Assembly: GCA_023432995.1 (NCBI GenBank)
Contig: JAEZES010000251.1
Location: forward strand, 1 to 13,407
Source: Pseudomonadota bacterium
Lineage (GTDB): Bacteria; Pseudomonadota; Alphaproteobacteria; Sphingomonadales; Sphingomonadaceae
Reading direction: 5' to 3'
Length of the DNA stretch: 13,407 nt
The position numbers and the translations under genes were made by a program. The notes beneath the pieces are model-generated. The model saw only the letters and a list, made by a program, of their open reading frames with translations, ran no database searches and was not told the DNA's origin. Shown here piece by piece: positions 6,860 through 13,407 of this stretch (the first letter of the stretch is position 1; each line of letters opens with the position of its first letter).

Positions 6860-6875
6860 TTCAGTTCCCGTTCAG
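6860..6875 (+). promoter_or_regulatory. TTCAG direct repeat at 11-bp spacing upstream of the protease operon
   Basis: TTCAG occurs at 6860-6864 and again at 6871-6875, start to start 11 bp, in the 75-bp gap before the M48 gene. OmpR/PhoB-family regulators typically bind such one-turn direct repeats just upstream of, or overlapping, the -35. The repeat ends 25 nt before the ATG at 6901, so a short or leaderless transcript would be needed. The repeat is seen; regulator identity (for instance an envelope-stress regulator of the ChvI type) is speculation. Confidence 0.3.
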
Positions 6876-6900
6876 GCGGCAATGCGCTAGCGAGGGGGCG

Positions 6901-8268
6901 ATGCGACCCGTCGCCCGAGTGTTTGCCCGGCTGCTCGCCTTTGCCGCCCTGTTGGGCCTTGTCGCCCAGCCGGCGGCCGCGCAGGCGATTCTGCGCGATG
7001 CGGAGACCGAAGCGCTGCTGCGCGAGATGGTGGCGCCGCTCGCCGAAGCCGCCGGGCTGCAGCCGGGGGCGGTCGAAGTCGTGCTCGTGCAAGACCCGTC
7101 GATCAACGCCTTCGTCGCCACCGGACAGAGGATCTACATCCATTCGGGCCTGATCAACGCGGCCGACACGGCGAACGAGGTCCAGGGCGTACTCGCCCAT
7201 GAGCTCGGCCACATCACCGGCGGACACGCGATCAGCATTTACGAAGGCGCGGGCAAGGCGACCAAGGTCCAGCTGCTGTCGATGCTCGCGGCGGTCGGCG
7301 CGATGCTGGCCGGCGCGGGCGACGCCGGCATGGCGGCGATGGCGCTCGGCCAGCAGGCCGCGATGGGCACGTTCCTGTCGTTCCGGCGCGACCAGGAAGC
7401 GAGCGCGGACGCGGCCGGCGTGCAGTTCCTCTCCAAGGCGGGGATCACCGGCAAGGGCTCGATCGCGTTCTTCCAGAAGCTGCAGAACCTGGAGTTCCGC
7501 TACGGCTACAGCCAGGACGACGAACAGACTTATGCCCGCAGCCACCCGCTGTCGGGCGATCGCATCTCGCGGCTGGAGGCCGACTACCGCGCCGATCCGG
7601 CGTGGGACCGGGCCCCCGACGCCCGCCAGCAGGAGCTTTTCCTGCGCATCAAGGCGAAGCTCTACGGTTACCTCGCGACGCCGCGGGACACGCTGACAGC
7701 CTATCCCGAATACGTAACCAGCGTGCCGGCGCGCTACGCGCGGGCCTACGCCTATCACAAGGAATCGCGGCTCGACGAAGCGCTAGCCGAGGCCGACGCG
7801 CTGCTCGCGACGGCTCCGGACGATCCCTATTTCCTCGAGCTCAAGGGCCAGATCCTGCTTGAATCGGGCAAGCCCCGCGAGGCGCTCGAGCCGCTCCGTC
7901 GGGCGACGACCCTGACCGGCAACAACCCGCTGATCGCCAGCCTGTTCGCGCACGCGCTGATGGCGACCGAAGACAACACGCACCTCGCCGAGGCGGAGCA
8001 GGTGCTCAAGGCGGCCGTCGGGCGCGACCGCGAGAACCCCGCGGCCTGGTACCAGCTCGGGGTGGTCTATGGCGCGCGTGGCGACATTCCCCGCGCCCAG
8101 CTCGCCAGCGCCGAGCAGCAGATCATGTCGGGCCGCCCGCGCGAAGCGCTGTTCAACGCCGAGTCCGCCGAGCGGGCACTCCCGGCCGGCTCGCCCGACT
8201 GGATTCGCGCCCAGGACGTGGCGCTGCAGGCCCGGGCCGAGCTTGAACGAACCCGCGACCGCAATTAG
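6901..8268 (+). CDS. Periplasmic M48 metalloprotease with TPR domain, BepA-like
   Basis: A 455-residue exported zinc protease resembling E. coli BepA/YfgC, which degrades or rescues misassembled outer-membrane proteins such as LptD at the BAM complex. A Sec signal peptide spans 1-28 (AAA|QA). The M48 domain carries HELGH (His100, Glu101, His104) and a likely third ligand Glu166 in DQEASAD; SHPLSGDRISRLE (214-226) matches the conserved post-catalytic segment. Residues about 277-450 form TPR-like helical repeats (for example RYARAYAYHKESRLDEALAEADALL), as in BepA. GAGG (6892-6895) lies 5 nt before the ATG. This gene heads a dense same-strand cluster: the thiol oxidoreductase gene follows after 10 nt. 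A role in envelope protein quality control is inferred from family and context; its clients in this organism are unknown. Confidence 0.92.
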   Translation: MRPVARVFARLLAFAALLGLVAQPAAAQAILRDAETEALLREMVAPLAEAAGLQPGAVEVVLVQDPSINAFVATGQRIYIHSGLINAADTANEVQGVLAHELGHITGGHAISIYEGAGKATKVQLLSMLAAVGAMLAGAGDAGMAAMALGQQAAMGTFLSFRRDQEASADAAGVQFLSKAGITGKGSIAFFQKLQNLEFRYGYSQDDEQTYARSHPLSGDRISRLEADYRADPAWDRAPDARQQELFLRIKAKLYGYLATPRDTLTAYPEYVTSVPARYARAYAYHKESRLDEALAEADALLATAPDDPYFLELKGQILLESGKPREALEPLRRATTLTGNNPLIASLFAHALMATEDNTHLAEAEQVLKAAVGRDRENPAAWYQLGVVYGARGDIPRAQLASAEQQIMSGRPREALFNAESAERALPAGSPDWIRAQDVALQARAELERTRDRN

Positions 8269-8278
8269 GCCGGGCGGC

Positions 8279-8971
8279 ATGCGCTGGCTCCTCACCGTGG
8301 TGATCGCGCTCTCGGCCGGCTTCGCCGGCTCGGCGCTGTGGGACGTCAGCGGCCTCGGCGACCGGGCGACGCGCGCTTACCTGCTGGCCAACCCCGAAGT
8401 CCTGCCCGAGGCGATGGAGGTCCTCCAGCAGCGCGAGCAGCTGGCCCGCATCGAACCGCTCCGCGCCGAACTCGAGGCCCCGTTCCCGGGTGCCGTGCTC
8501 GGCAATCCGGCCGGCTCGGTGACGCTGGTCGAATTCACCGACTATGCCTGCAGCTTCTGCCGCCAGAGCGTGGCCGACGTCGATGCGCTGATCGCAGCCA
8601 ACCCCGACCTCAAGGTGGTGATGCGCGAGTACCCGATCCTGTCGCGCGAAAGCGTCGACGCCGCGCGGATGGCGCTGGCCGCCGCGCAGCAGGGCCGCTA
8701 CGCGCAGTTCCACGCGGCGATGTTCCGGCTCGGTCCGCCGACCGACGAGGCGATCGAGGCGGCTGCCCAGGAGGCCGGCGTCGACCTCGCCCTGGCGCGG
8801 CGCGTCATCGCCACCGGCGCCCTGGACAGCCAGCTCCACGCCAATGCGGCGATGGCCGCCCAGCTCGGCATTTCGGGCACCCCCGGGTGGGTCATCGGCG
8901 ATCGGACTCTCAACGGTGCCGTCGGTCGCGCGGCGATCGGTGAAGCCATCGAGGCGGCCCGCCAGTCCTGA
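8279..8971 (+). CDS. DsbA-family thiol:disulfide oxidoreductase, ScsC/Com1-like
   Basis: A 230-residue exported thioredoxin-fold protein. The N-terminal hydrophobic segment (3-20) is a signal peptide or anchor. Residues about 32-55 (AYLLANPEVLPEAMEVLQQ) match the helical N-terminal module of ScsC-like proteins, which can mediate oligomerisation. The catalytic motif is CSFC (91-94) after VTLVEFTDYA, and the cis-proline loop is GTPGWVIGD (200-208). Members form or shuffle disulfides in periplasmic proteins; which of the two cannot be told from sequence. The frame is open further upstream (to 8069), but that part overlaps the protease gene. The ATG at 8279, 10 nt after the protease stop, begins the natural signal sequence. 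The kinase gene follows after 2 nt, so translation is probably coupled. No DsbB- or DsbD-like partner lies in the window. Confidence 0.92.
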   Translation: MRWLLTVVIALSAGFAGSALWDVSGLGDRATRAYLLANPEVLPEAMEVLQQREQLARIEPLRAELEAPFPGAVLGNPAGSVTLVEFTDYACSFCRQSVADVDALIAANPDLKVVMREYPILSRESVDAARMALAAAQQGRYAQFHAAMFRLGPPTDEAIEAAAQEAGVDLALARRVIATGALDSQLHANAAMAAQLGISGTPGWVIGDRTLNGAVGRAAIGEAIEAARQS

Positions 8972-8973
8972 CC

Positions 8974-10248
8974 ATGCCGCTGCGCTTCACCCGCCGATCG
9001 GCCAACGACGCCCCTCCGCAGACCATCGACCCTGCGAAAGGCGGCTCGATGGCGATGCTGCCGTTTACCCCGGCACCGTTCTTCGCCGACAAGAATCGCG
9101 CCTTCTGGCGCCTGCAGCTCCTCGGCTGGGGCGGCGCGGCGCTGCTGCGCGCCACGGCCAACATCGCCAACGGCATGCCCGAGAAGATGGTGCTGACGCT
9201 GATCGCGACCGTCACCGGCTTTTCGATCAGCCTGATCCTGTCGGTCGTCTACGGCAAGCTGATCAACCGGCGCCCGCTGGTGACCTGGAGCGTGACCGCG
9301 CTCGCCCTGGCGATCGCGGTCGTGGTTTCGGCCACGATCAACGGCTGGACGCTGAACCTCAGCCAGGCCGGCAGCGAAACCAGCTTCGCGCAGACGGTGC
9401 TCAGCGTCCTCTACCTCGACATGCCGCTGCTCGCCGCCTGGTCGGCGCTGTATTACGCGATCAACTACTACCTCCAGGTCGAGGAGCAGGCCGACCGGCT
9501 CGAACGGCTCGAAGCGCAGGCGACCAGCGCTCAGCTCGCCATGCTGCGCTACCAGCTCAACCCGCATTTCCTGTTCAATACCTTGAACTCGATCAGCACT
9601 CTGGTTCTGCTCAAGCAGACCGAGCCGGCCAACGCGATGCTCACGCGCCTGTCCGGCTTCCTGCGCCACACGCTGGTGTCCCAGCCGGGAGGCAAGGTTT
9701 CGGTGGCGCAGGAGGTGGAAACGTTGAAGCTCTATCTCGACATCGAGCGGATGCGCTTCGAGGAGCGCCTGCGCACGGTGTTCAAGATCGAGCCCGGTGC
9801 GGCGAAAGCCGCCATTCCCTCGTTGCTGCTCCAGCCGCTGGTCGAGAACGCCATCAAGTACGCGGTCTCGCCGCAGGAGGAGGGCGCGCGGATCAGCCTG
9901 ACCGCGCAGGTCATCGGCAACCGGCTGCGAATGACCGTGGCCGATACCGGGCCGGGGCTGCAGGGCCGCCCGCTGGTCCAGCGCCGCTACGATAACCGCG
10001 CGGCCGGGCATTCGGCATCGACCGGTCTCGGCCTGGCCAACATCCGCGACCGCCTGGCGCAGACCTACGGCGAGGATCACCGGTTCGAGATCGTCACGCC
10101 GCCGGAGGGCGGGTTCACCGTGATCATCGAGATCCCCTACGAAATCTACCGCGAGGCCGAGACGGCGCCCGACGACCTTGCGAAACCTACAGCGGCGCCG
10201 ACCGTTGACGAGACGCCCAGCGAACGGGCGATGGGAACCAATGCATGA
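8974..10248 (+). CDS. LytS/YpdA-type membrane sensor histidine kinase
   Basis: A 424-residue histidine kinase of the His_kinase (PF06580) plus HATPase type, the class that partners LytTR regulators. Four hydrophobic helices (about 44-62, 72-93, 102-120, 141-166) are followed by a coiled segment (168-192) and QLNPHFLFNTLNSIS (194-208), with His198 as phospho-acceptor. The ATP-binding lid has LVENAIKYAV (289-298), DTGPG (324-328) and GLGL (351-354). A 35-residue low-complexity tail follows the catalytic domain. There is no separate periplasmic sensor domain, so the signal is probably sensed within or near the membrane. Start: the ATG at 8974 is 2 nt after the oxidoreductase stop but lacks a nearby ribosome site. 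The ATG at 9049 (Met26) has AAAGG 7 nt upstream and is a serious alternative. The gene overlaps the regulator gene by 4 nt (ATGA). Confidence 0.92.
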   Translation: MPLRFTRRSANDAPPQTIDPAKGGSMAMLPFTPAPFFADKNRAFWRLQLLGWGGAALLRATANIANGMPEKMVLTLIATVTGFSISLILSVVYGKLINRRPLVTWSVTALALAIAVVVSATINGWTLNLSQAGSETSFAQTVLSVLYLDMPLLAAWSALYYAINYYLQVEEQADRLERLEAQATSAQLAMLRYQLNPHFLFNTLNSISTLVLLKQTEPANAMLTRLSGFLRHTLVSQPGGKVSVAQEVETLKLYLDIERMRFEERLRTVFKIEPGAAKAAIPSLLLQPLVENAIKYAVSPQEEGARISLTAQVIGNRLRMTVADTGPGLQGRPLVQRRYDNRAAGHSASTGLGLANIRDRLAQTYGEDHRFEIVTPPEGGFTVIIEIPYEIYREAETAPDDLAKPTAAPTVDETPSERAMGTNA

Positions 10249-11039
10249 CAATTCGCACGCTTATCGTCGATGACGAGAAACTCGCCATCCAGGGTCTCCA
10301 GCTGCGGCTCGAGCCCTATTCCGATGTCGAGGTGATCGGCACCTGCTCCAACGGGCGCGAGGCGATCCGGGCGATCAAGACCGAGAAGCCCGACCTCGTG
10401 TTCCTCGACATCCAGATGCCCGGCTTCGACGGCTTTTCGGTGGTCAAGGGGGTGATGGAGATCGAACCGCCGCTGTTCGTCTTCGTCACCGCCTACGAGG
10501 AGCACGCGATCCGCGCGTTCGAGGCCAACGCGGTCAACTACCTGATGAAGCCGGTCGACGAAGACAAGCTGGCCGACACGCTCGACCGGGTGCGAACCCG
10601 CCTCGCCGAAAAGCGCTCGGCCGAAGAGGCCAAGAAGCTGCAGGACGTGCTGGCCGAGATCGCCCCCGACGCGATCGAGAACCTGCCGACCGACGAGGAA
10701 AGCTCGGGCCGCTACGAGCGGATGATCAACATCAAGGACCGCGGGCAAATCTTTCGCGTCGACGTCGAGACGATCGAGCACATCGAGGCCGCCGGCGACT
10801 ACATGTGCATCTATACCGGCGACAATTCGCTGATCCTGCGCGAGACGATGAAGGACCTCGAACGCCGCCTCGACCCGCGCGTGTTCCAGCGCGTGCACCG
10901 CTCGACGATCGTCAACCTCGACCAGGTCCGCCAGGTCAGGCCGCATACCAACGGCGAGTGCTTCCTGGTGCTCGATTCGGGCGCGGAGGTGAAGGTCAGC
11001 CGGTCGTATCGCGACGTGGTGGCGCGGTTCGTTCACTAG
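10245..11039 (+). CDS. LytTR-family response regulator
   Basis: A 264-residue response regulator: receiver domain (1-120), linker (120-158) and LytTR DNA-binding domain (159-264). The receiver has Asp9/Asp10, phospho-acceptor Asp55 (FLDIQMPG), Thr82 (FVTAYEEHAIRAF) and Lys102 (LMKPV), so it should be fully competent. The LytTR part shows GDYMCIYTGDNSLILRETMKD and FQRVHRSTIVNLDQV, typical of the family. Its ATG overlaps the kinase stop (ATGA, 10245-10248), so the two form a cognate, translationally coupled pair. Targets are not evident. LytTR proteins bind paired 9-10-bp direct repeats, and I did not find a convincing pair in the intergenic regions here. Autoregulation of the protease/oxidoreductase operon is possible but unsupported. 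Confidence 0.95.
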   Translation: MTIRTLIVDDEKLAIQGLQLRLEPYSDVEVIGTCSNGREAIRAIKTEKPDLVFLDIQMPGFDGFSVVKGVMEIEPPLFVFVTAYEEHAIRAFEANAVNYLMKPVDEDKLADTLDRVRTRLAEKRSAEEAKKLQDVLAEIAPDAIENLPTDEESSGRYERMINIKDRGQIFRVDVETIEHIEAAGDYMCIYTGDNSLILRETMKDLERRLDPRVFQRVHRSTIVNLDQVRQVRPHTNGECFLVLDSGAEVKVSRSYRDVVARFVH

Positions 11040-11084
11040 TCGGCTCTGCGCGCCCTGGCCCTCTCGGTCCCTCTGGCGGGGGAG

Positions 11085-11136
11085 TCGAGCCGCCGGGCTC
11101 GAACATAGTCCCTCGACTTCGCCCGGGACGAACGGG
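11085..11136. repeat. Sphingomonad-type intergenic palindromic repeat between the regulator and nadC
   Basis: The 107-bp spacer 11040-11146 holds two adjacent palindromic units. TCGAGCC (11085-11091) pairs with GGCTCGA (11096-11102) around GCCG. Then GTCCC (11108-11112) and GGGAC (11125-11129) enclose a 12-nt centre, followed by GAACGGG (11130-11136). Read on the minus strand the second unit encodes LSRSSRAKSRD, a translation I recall as recurring in sphingomonad genomes from a dispersed repeat. No mobile gene is attached. Its end supplies purines (GGGATAGGGGGGT) in front of the nadC ATG. Pairing is seen; identity as a genome-wide repeat is from memory. Confidence 0.55.
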
Positions 11137-11146
11137 ATAGGGGGGT

Positions 11147-12010
11147 ATGGATTCGTTCTCCCTTGCCGGCTTCGACCTCGCCGCGTTCGTCCGCAGCACG
11201 CTCGACGAGGATCTCGGCGTGGGCCTGCCCGGCGGCGGCCATGACGTCACCGCCGACAGCGTGATCCCGGCCGACGCCCGCTTCTCCGGGATCATGGACA
11301 GCCGCGATGCGATCGTCGTCGCCGGATTGCCGATTGCCGCCGCCTTCTTTCGCGCGCTCGACCCGGCGATGGAGATCGAGCTGTTGGTCGAGGACGGCGC
11401 AGAGGTTCAGCCGGGGGGCGACCTGATGCGGCTCGAGGGCAATGCGCGCGCGCTGCTGACGGCAGAGCGCAGCGCGCTCAACACCGTGCAGCACCTCTCG
11501 GGGATCGCCACGATGACCCGGCAGTACGTCGCGGCGATGGGCGAGACCCGCTGTGTCCTGCTCGACACGCGCAAGACCATCCCCGGCCTCAGGCACCTCG
11601 AGAAGTACGCCACCCGGATGGGCGGGGCGCACAATCACCGCATGGGCCTGTGGGACGCGGCCATGATCAAGGACAACCACATCCTCGTCGCCGGTGGTGT
11701 TGCCGAAGCGGTGCGCCGGGCGCGCGCTGCCGGGGTCGAGCAGGTCATCTGCGAGGTCGACCGCCTCGACCAGATCGAACCGGCGATCGCCGCCGGGGCG
11801 AATCACATCCTGCTCGACAACATGGACCCGGCAACGCTGCGCGAGGCCGTGGGCCTGGTCGCGGGGCGCGCGGCGACCGAGGCCTCGGGCGGCGTGCGGC
11901 TCGACACGATCGGCGCGATCGCCGCCACCGGTGTCGATTACGTCTCGGTCGGCCGGCGGTCGCAGAGCGCGCCGGCCGCCGACATCGGGCTTGACTTCAC
12001 GCCGCTGTGA
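11147..12010 (+). CDS. nadC: Nicotinate-nucleotide pyrophosphorylase, carboxylating (quinolinate phosphoribosyltransferase)
   Basis: A 287-residue cytoplasmic enzyme of de novo NAD synthesis: quinolinate + PRPP gives nicotinate mononucleotide, CO2 and pyrophosphate. Length is usual for the family. Diagnostic segments are TAERSALNTVQHLSGIAT (105-122), DTRKTIPGLRHLEKYA (140-155), HNHRMGLWDAAMIKDNH (162-178), EVD (203-205), LLDNM (222-226) and SGGV...TGVDYVSVGR (247-270). Arg108, Arg142, Lys143, His164, Arg165, Lys175, Glu203 and Asp224 match the expected substrate-binding set. The C-terminal stretch GRRSQSAPAADIGLDF is slightly variant, where many homologues read LTxSAPAxDIGLD. The purine run AGGGGGG lies immediately before the ATG. 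nadA and nadB are not in the window. The following membrane-protein gene starts 53 nt downstream. Confidence 0.96.
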   Translation: MDSFSLAGFDLAAFVRSTLDEDLGVGLPGGGHDVTADSVIPADARFSGIMDSRDAIVVAGLPIAAAFFRALDPAMEIELLVEDGAEVQPGGDLMRLEGNARALLTAERSALNTVQHLSGIATMTRQYVAAMGETRCVLLDTRKTIPGLRHLEKYATRMGGAHNHRMGLWDAAMIKDNHILVAGGVAEAVRRARAAGVEQVICEVDRLDQIEPAIAAGANHILLDNMDPATLREAVGLVAGRAATEASGGVRLDTIGAIAATGVDYVSVGRRSQSAPAADIGLDFTPL

Positions 12011-12013
12011 GAT

Positions 12014-12037
12014 TGCGCCGGCCGGCCGGCTGGCGCA
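12014..12037. other. Stable GC hairpin between nadC and the membrane-protein gene
   Basis: TGCGCC (12014-12019) pairs with GGCGCA (12032-12037); inside, a G-T pair and GCC/GGC (12021-12023 with 12028-12030) continue the stem around a GGCC loop, giving about ten pairs. No T-run follows, so an intrinsic terminator is doubtful. It begins 3 nt after the nadC stop and ends 16 nt before the next gene's GGAGG, so it could protect the nadC mRNA end or attenuate transcription. Confidence 0.4.
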
Positions 12038-12063
12038 GAGAGGGGCTTTCAGGGGAGGGACCG

Positions 12064-12492
12064 ATGCGACCGCCATCCATCATCAAGTTCGAGCGGCTGT
12101 TCCTGGCGTCGCTCGCCGTCAGCGCGATCGGCTTCGTGATCGGCTACGAGGCAGCGATGCGGGTGGTCGAGAGCGACCCCTCGATGCAGCGATTCGGCCT
12201 CGGCGGCGGGTTCATGCTCGGGGTGCTCGCGGCCAGTTTCGCGATCTACCTGTTGCTGTGGTACCTGATCGCGCACCGCGCCTCGACCATCGCGAAATGG
12301 GTGCTGATCGTGTTCGTCGCGCTGGGCCTGGTCTCGCTTCCGTTTGCGCTGACGGGGCCGCTGAGCCTGACCGTCGCGCTCAACCTTCTGGTCTACGTGC
12401 TCGAGGTTGTGGCGCTGGTGTACCTGTTCCGCCCCGACGCCAAGGCATGGTTCCGCGGCGAGAGCCCGCCCGACCCCGCGGCGCTCGACTGA
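12064..12492 (+). CDS. Small four-helix integral membrane protein, function unknown
   Basis: A 142-residue protein I cannot assign to a characterised family. Four hydrophobic helices are visible at about 11-28, 49-70, 77-96 and 101-122. The loops are short, and the hydrophilic C-terminal tail (LFRPDAKAWFRGESPPDPAALD) contains the RPDAKAWF pattern seen at the end of many small bacterial membrane proteins. The frame extends upstream to 12007, but the ATG at 12064 is chosen because GGAGG (12054-12058) lies 5 nt before it, one of the best ribosome sites in the window. It sits between nadC and the RNase T2 gene; the latter starts 2 nt after its stop, suggesting joint translation. No catalytic or transport motif is seen. 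Confidence 0.8.
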   Translation: MRPPSIIKFERLFLASLAVSAIGFVIGYEAAMRVVESDPSMQRFGLGGGFMLGVLAASFAIYLLLWYLIAHRASTIAKWVLIVFVALGLVSLPFALTGPLSLTVALNLLVYVLEVVALVYLFRPDAKAWFRGESPPDPAALD

Positions 12493-12494
12493 CC

Positions 12495-13202
12495 ATGCGC
12501 GGCGCGGCGGCAGCGCTGGCCGCGCTGGCGCTGGCGCCGCACCCTGCCCTTGCCCAGGCCTACCAGTGCCGGGCTCCGCGGGCGCCGGTCAGCATCCCGG
12601 CGGTCGCTCGCGACGGACCGGTGCGGCAAGGTCCGATCGCCGGCTACACGCTCGCGCTGAGCTGGTCGCCCGAGTACTGCCGCTTCCGCGGCACGGTCGA
12701 AGCCGACGCGCGGCAGTGCTCGGGCCGGGCCGGGCGGTTCGGGTTCGTGGTCCACGGCCTGTGGCCCGAAGGCCGCGCCGGGACCTGGCCGCAATGGTGC
12801 CCGACGCGGCACCGGCTGACGCCGCGCGAGGCGGCGCGCAACTTGTGCATGACCCCCTCCGAGGCGCTGCTGGCGCACGAGTGGATGAAGCACGGCTCGT
12901 GCATGGCGGCGCGGCCCGAGAGCTACTTCCGGACCGCGCGCGAGCTGTGGGCCGGGCTCCGCTGGCCCGATTTCGACCGCCTGGCCCGCCAGGGCGACCT
13001 GACTGCCGGGCGGGTCCGGGACGAGTTTGCGCAGGCCAACCGGCTGTGGCGGCCCGAGCATGTCGGGCTGGTGCTCGGCGAGCGCGGCTGGCTGCGCGAA
13101 CTGCGGCTCTGCTACGGGCGCGATTTCCGGCCGACCGCGTGCGACCCGCGCCGGTTCGGGCCGGACGACGCGACGCGGGTCAGGATCTGGCGCGGCCTCT
13201 AG
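12495..13202 (+). CDS. Secreted RNase T2-family ribonuclease
   Basis: A 235-residue exported endoribonuclease of the T2 family (as E. coli RNase I), which cuts single-stranded RNA through 2',3'-cyclic phosphate intermediates. A Sec signal peptide covers 1-20 (ALA|QA). Both catalytic signatures are intact: FVVHGLWPEG (84-93, His87) and HEWMKHGSC (128-136, with His128, Glu129, Lys132, His133). Eight cysteines (25, 62, 75, 102, 118, 136, 206, 216) could form four disulfides, which suits a periplasmic or secreted location. The open frame extends far upstream inside nadC; the ATG at 12495, 2 nt after the membrane-protein stop, is where the signal peptide begins. No clear ribosome site is present, so coupling is likely. 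Its stop shares CTAG with the convergent tadA stop. Likely role: scavenging of periplasmic or external RNA. Confidence 0.94.
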   Translation: MRGAAAALAALALAPHPALAQAYQCRAPRAPVSIPAVARDGPVRQGPIAGYTLALSWSPEYCRFRGTVEADARQCSGRAGRFGFVVHGLWPEGRAGTWPQWCPTRHRLTPREAARNLCMTPSEALLAHEWMKHGSCMAARPESYFRTARELWAGLRWPDFDRLARQGDLTAGRVRDEFAQANRLWRPEHVGLVLGERGWLRELRLCYGRDFRPTACDPRRFGPDDATRVRIWRGL

Positions 13203-13407
13203 CGGCGGGCGGCGAAGAACTCGCGCAGCAGCGCCGCCGCCGGCTGCTCGCCGATCCCGGCATAGACCTCGGGCTTGTGCAGGCACTGCGGCTGCTCGAA
13301 CACGCGCGCGCCGTGCTCGACGGCGCCGCCCTTGGGATCGACCGCGCCGTAGTACAGGCGGGCGACGCGTGCGTGCGCGATGGCCCCGGCGCACATCGCG
13401 CAGGGTT
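13199..13407 (-). CDS. tadA: tRNA-specific adenosine deaminase TadA, partial (3' end in window)
   Basis: The C-terminal 69 complete codons of a cytidine/adenosine deaminase-fold protein; the 5' part lies beyond the right edge. The window edge cuts the zinc motif: PCAMCAGAI is visible, where the two cysteines bind the catalytic zinc, followed by HARVARLYYGAVDPKGGAV and the C-terminal helix AALLREFFAARR. This fits TadA, which converts A34 to inosine in tRNA-Arg(ACG). The His-Ala-Glu (HAE) motif would lie outside the window, so a guanine deaminase or other CDA-fold paralogue cannot be fully excluded. The stop (TAG, 13201-13199) overlaps the RNase T2 stop on the other strand. Confidence 0.88.
   Translation of the reverse strand, partial: PCAMCAGAIAHARVARLYYGAVDPKGGAVEHGARVFEQPQCLHKPEVYAGIGEQPAAALLREFFAARR

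Noticed and set aside
8698..10251. Minus-strand open frame of 517 codons opposite the oxidoreductase and kinase genes.
   Set aside because: Spans the junction of two clear plus-strand genes and shows no family features; a high-GC shadow.
11694..12494. In-frame upstream extension of the RNase T2 reading frame, through nadC and the membrane-protein gene.
   Set aside because: It overlaps two well-supported genes and the real protein begins with a signal peptide at 12495.

Overview
The window looks like a chromosomal segment of an alphaproteobacterium, most likely a member of the Sphingomonadales (sphingomonads/erythrobacters). Reasons: high GC with strong G/C third positions, a large TonB-dependent receptor of the sphingomonad type, an MmcB-family protein behind an alphaproteobacterial-type LexA box (GTTC-N7-GTTC), a PAS_5-like regulator, and an intergenic repeat of a kind I recall as common in sphingomonad genomes. 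The genus cannot be read from the sequence. No prophage, insertion sequence, CRISPR array, tRNA or rRNA was seen.

Layout. 1-160: non-coding, two GC-rich stem-loops and an imperfect palindrome. 161-3211 (minus): TonB-dependent receptor. 3212-3585: divergent intergenic region with a cluster of GTTGC/GCAAC elements, a 9-bp inverted repeat in a plausible receptor promoter, and the LexA box. 3586-4851 (plus): mmcB, then a fatty-acid-hydroxylase/sterol-desaturase-family membrane enzyme. 4993-6825 (plus): a PAS_5-like protein with a very acidic central linker and a C-terminal domain I do not recognise. 6901-11039 (plus): a tightly packed cluster of BepA-like M48 protease with TPRs, ScsC/DsbA-like thiol oxidoreductase, LytS-type histidine kinase and LytTR response regulator. 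11040-11146: repeat-derived spacer. 11147-13202 (plus): nadC, a four-helix membrane protein and a secreted RNase T2. 13199-13407 (minus): 3' part of tadA, converging on the RNase gene with both stop codons inside one CTAG.

How they fit together. Three themes stand out. Nutrient uptake is represented by the receptor. DNA damage is represented by MmcB, and the hydroxylase may be co-transcribed with it. Envelope protein quality control is represented by the protease and thiol oxidoreductase, whose gene spacing suggests co-expression with the two-component pair. The nadC group is housekeeping (NAD synthesis) with a periplasmic RNase. The most unusual protein is the PAS/acidic-linker product. The most distinctive non-coding signals are the GTTGC cluster at the receptor promoter, the LexA box at mmcB, and an 11-bp-spaced TTCAG direct repeat ahead of the protease operon. 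I see no clearly new multi-gene system. The protease-oxidoreductase-kinase-regulator cluster and the PAS protein are the best leads.
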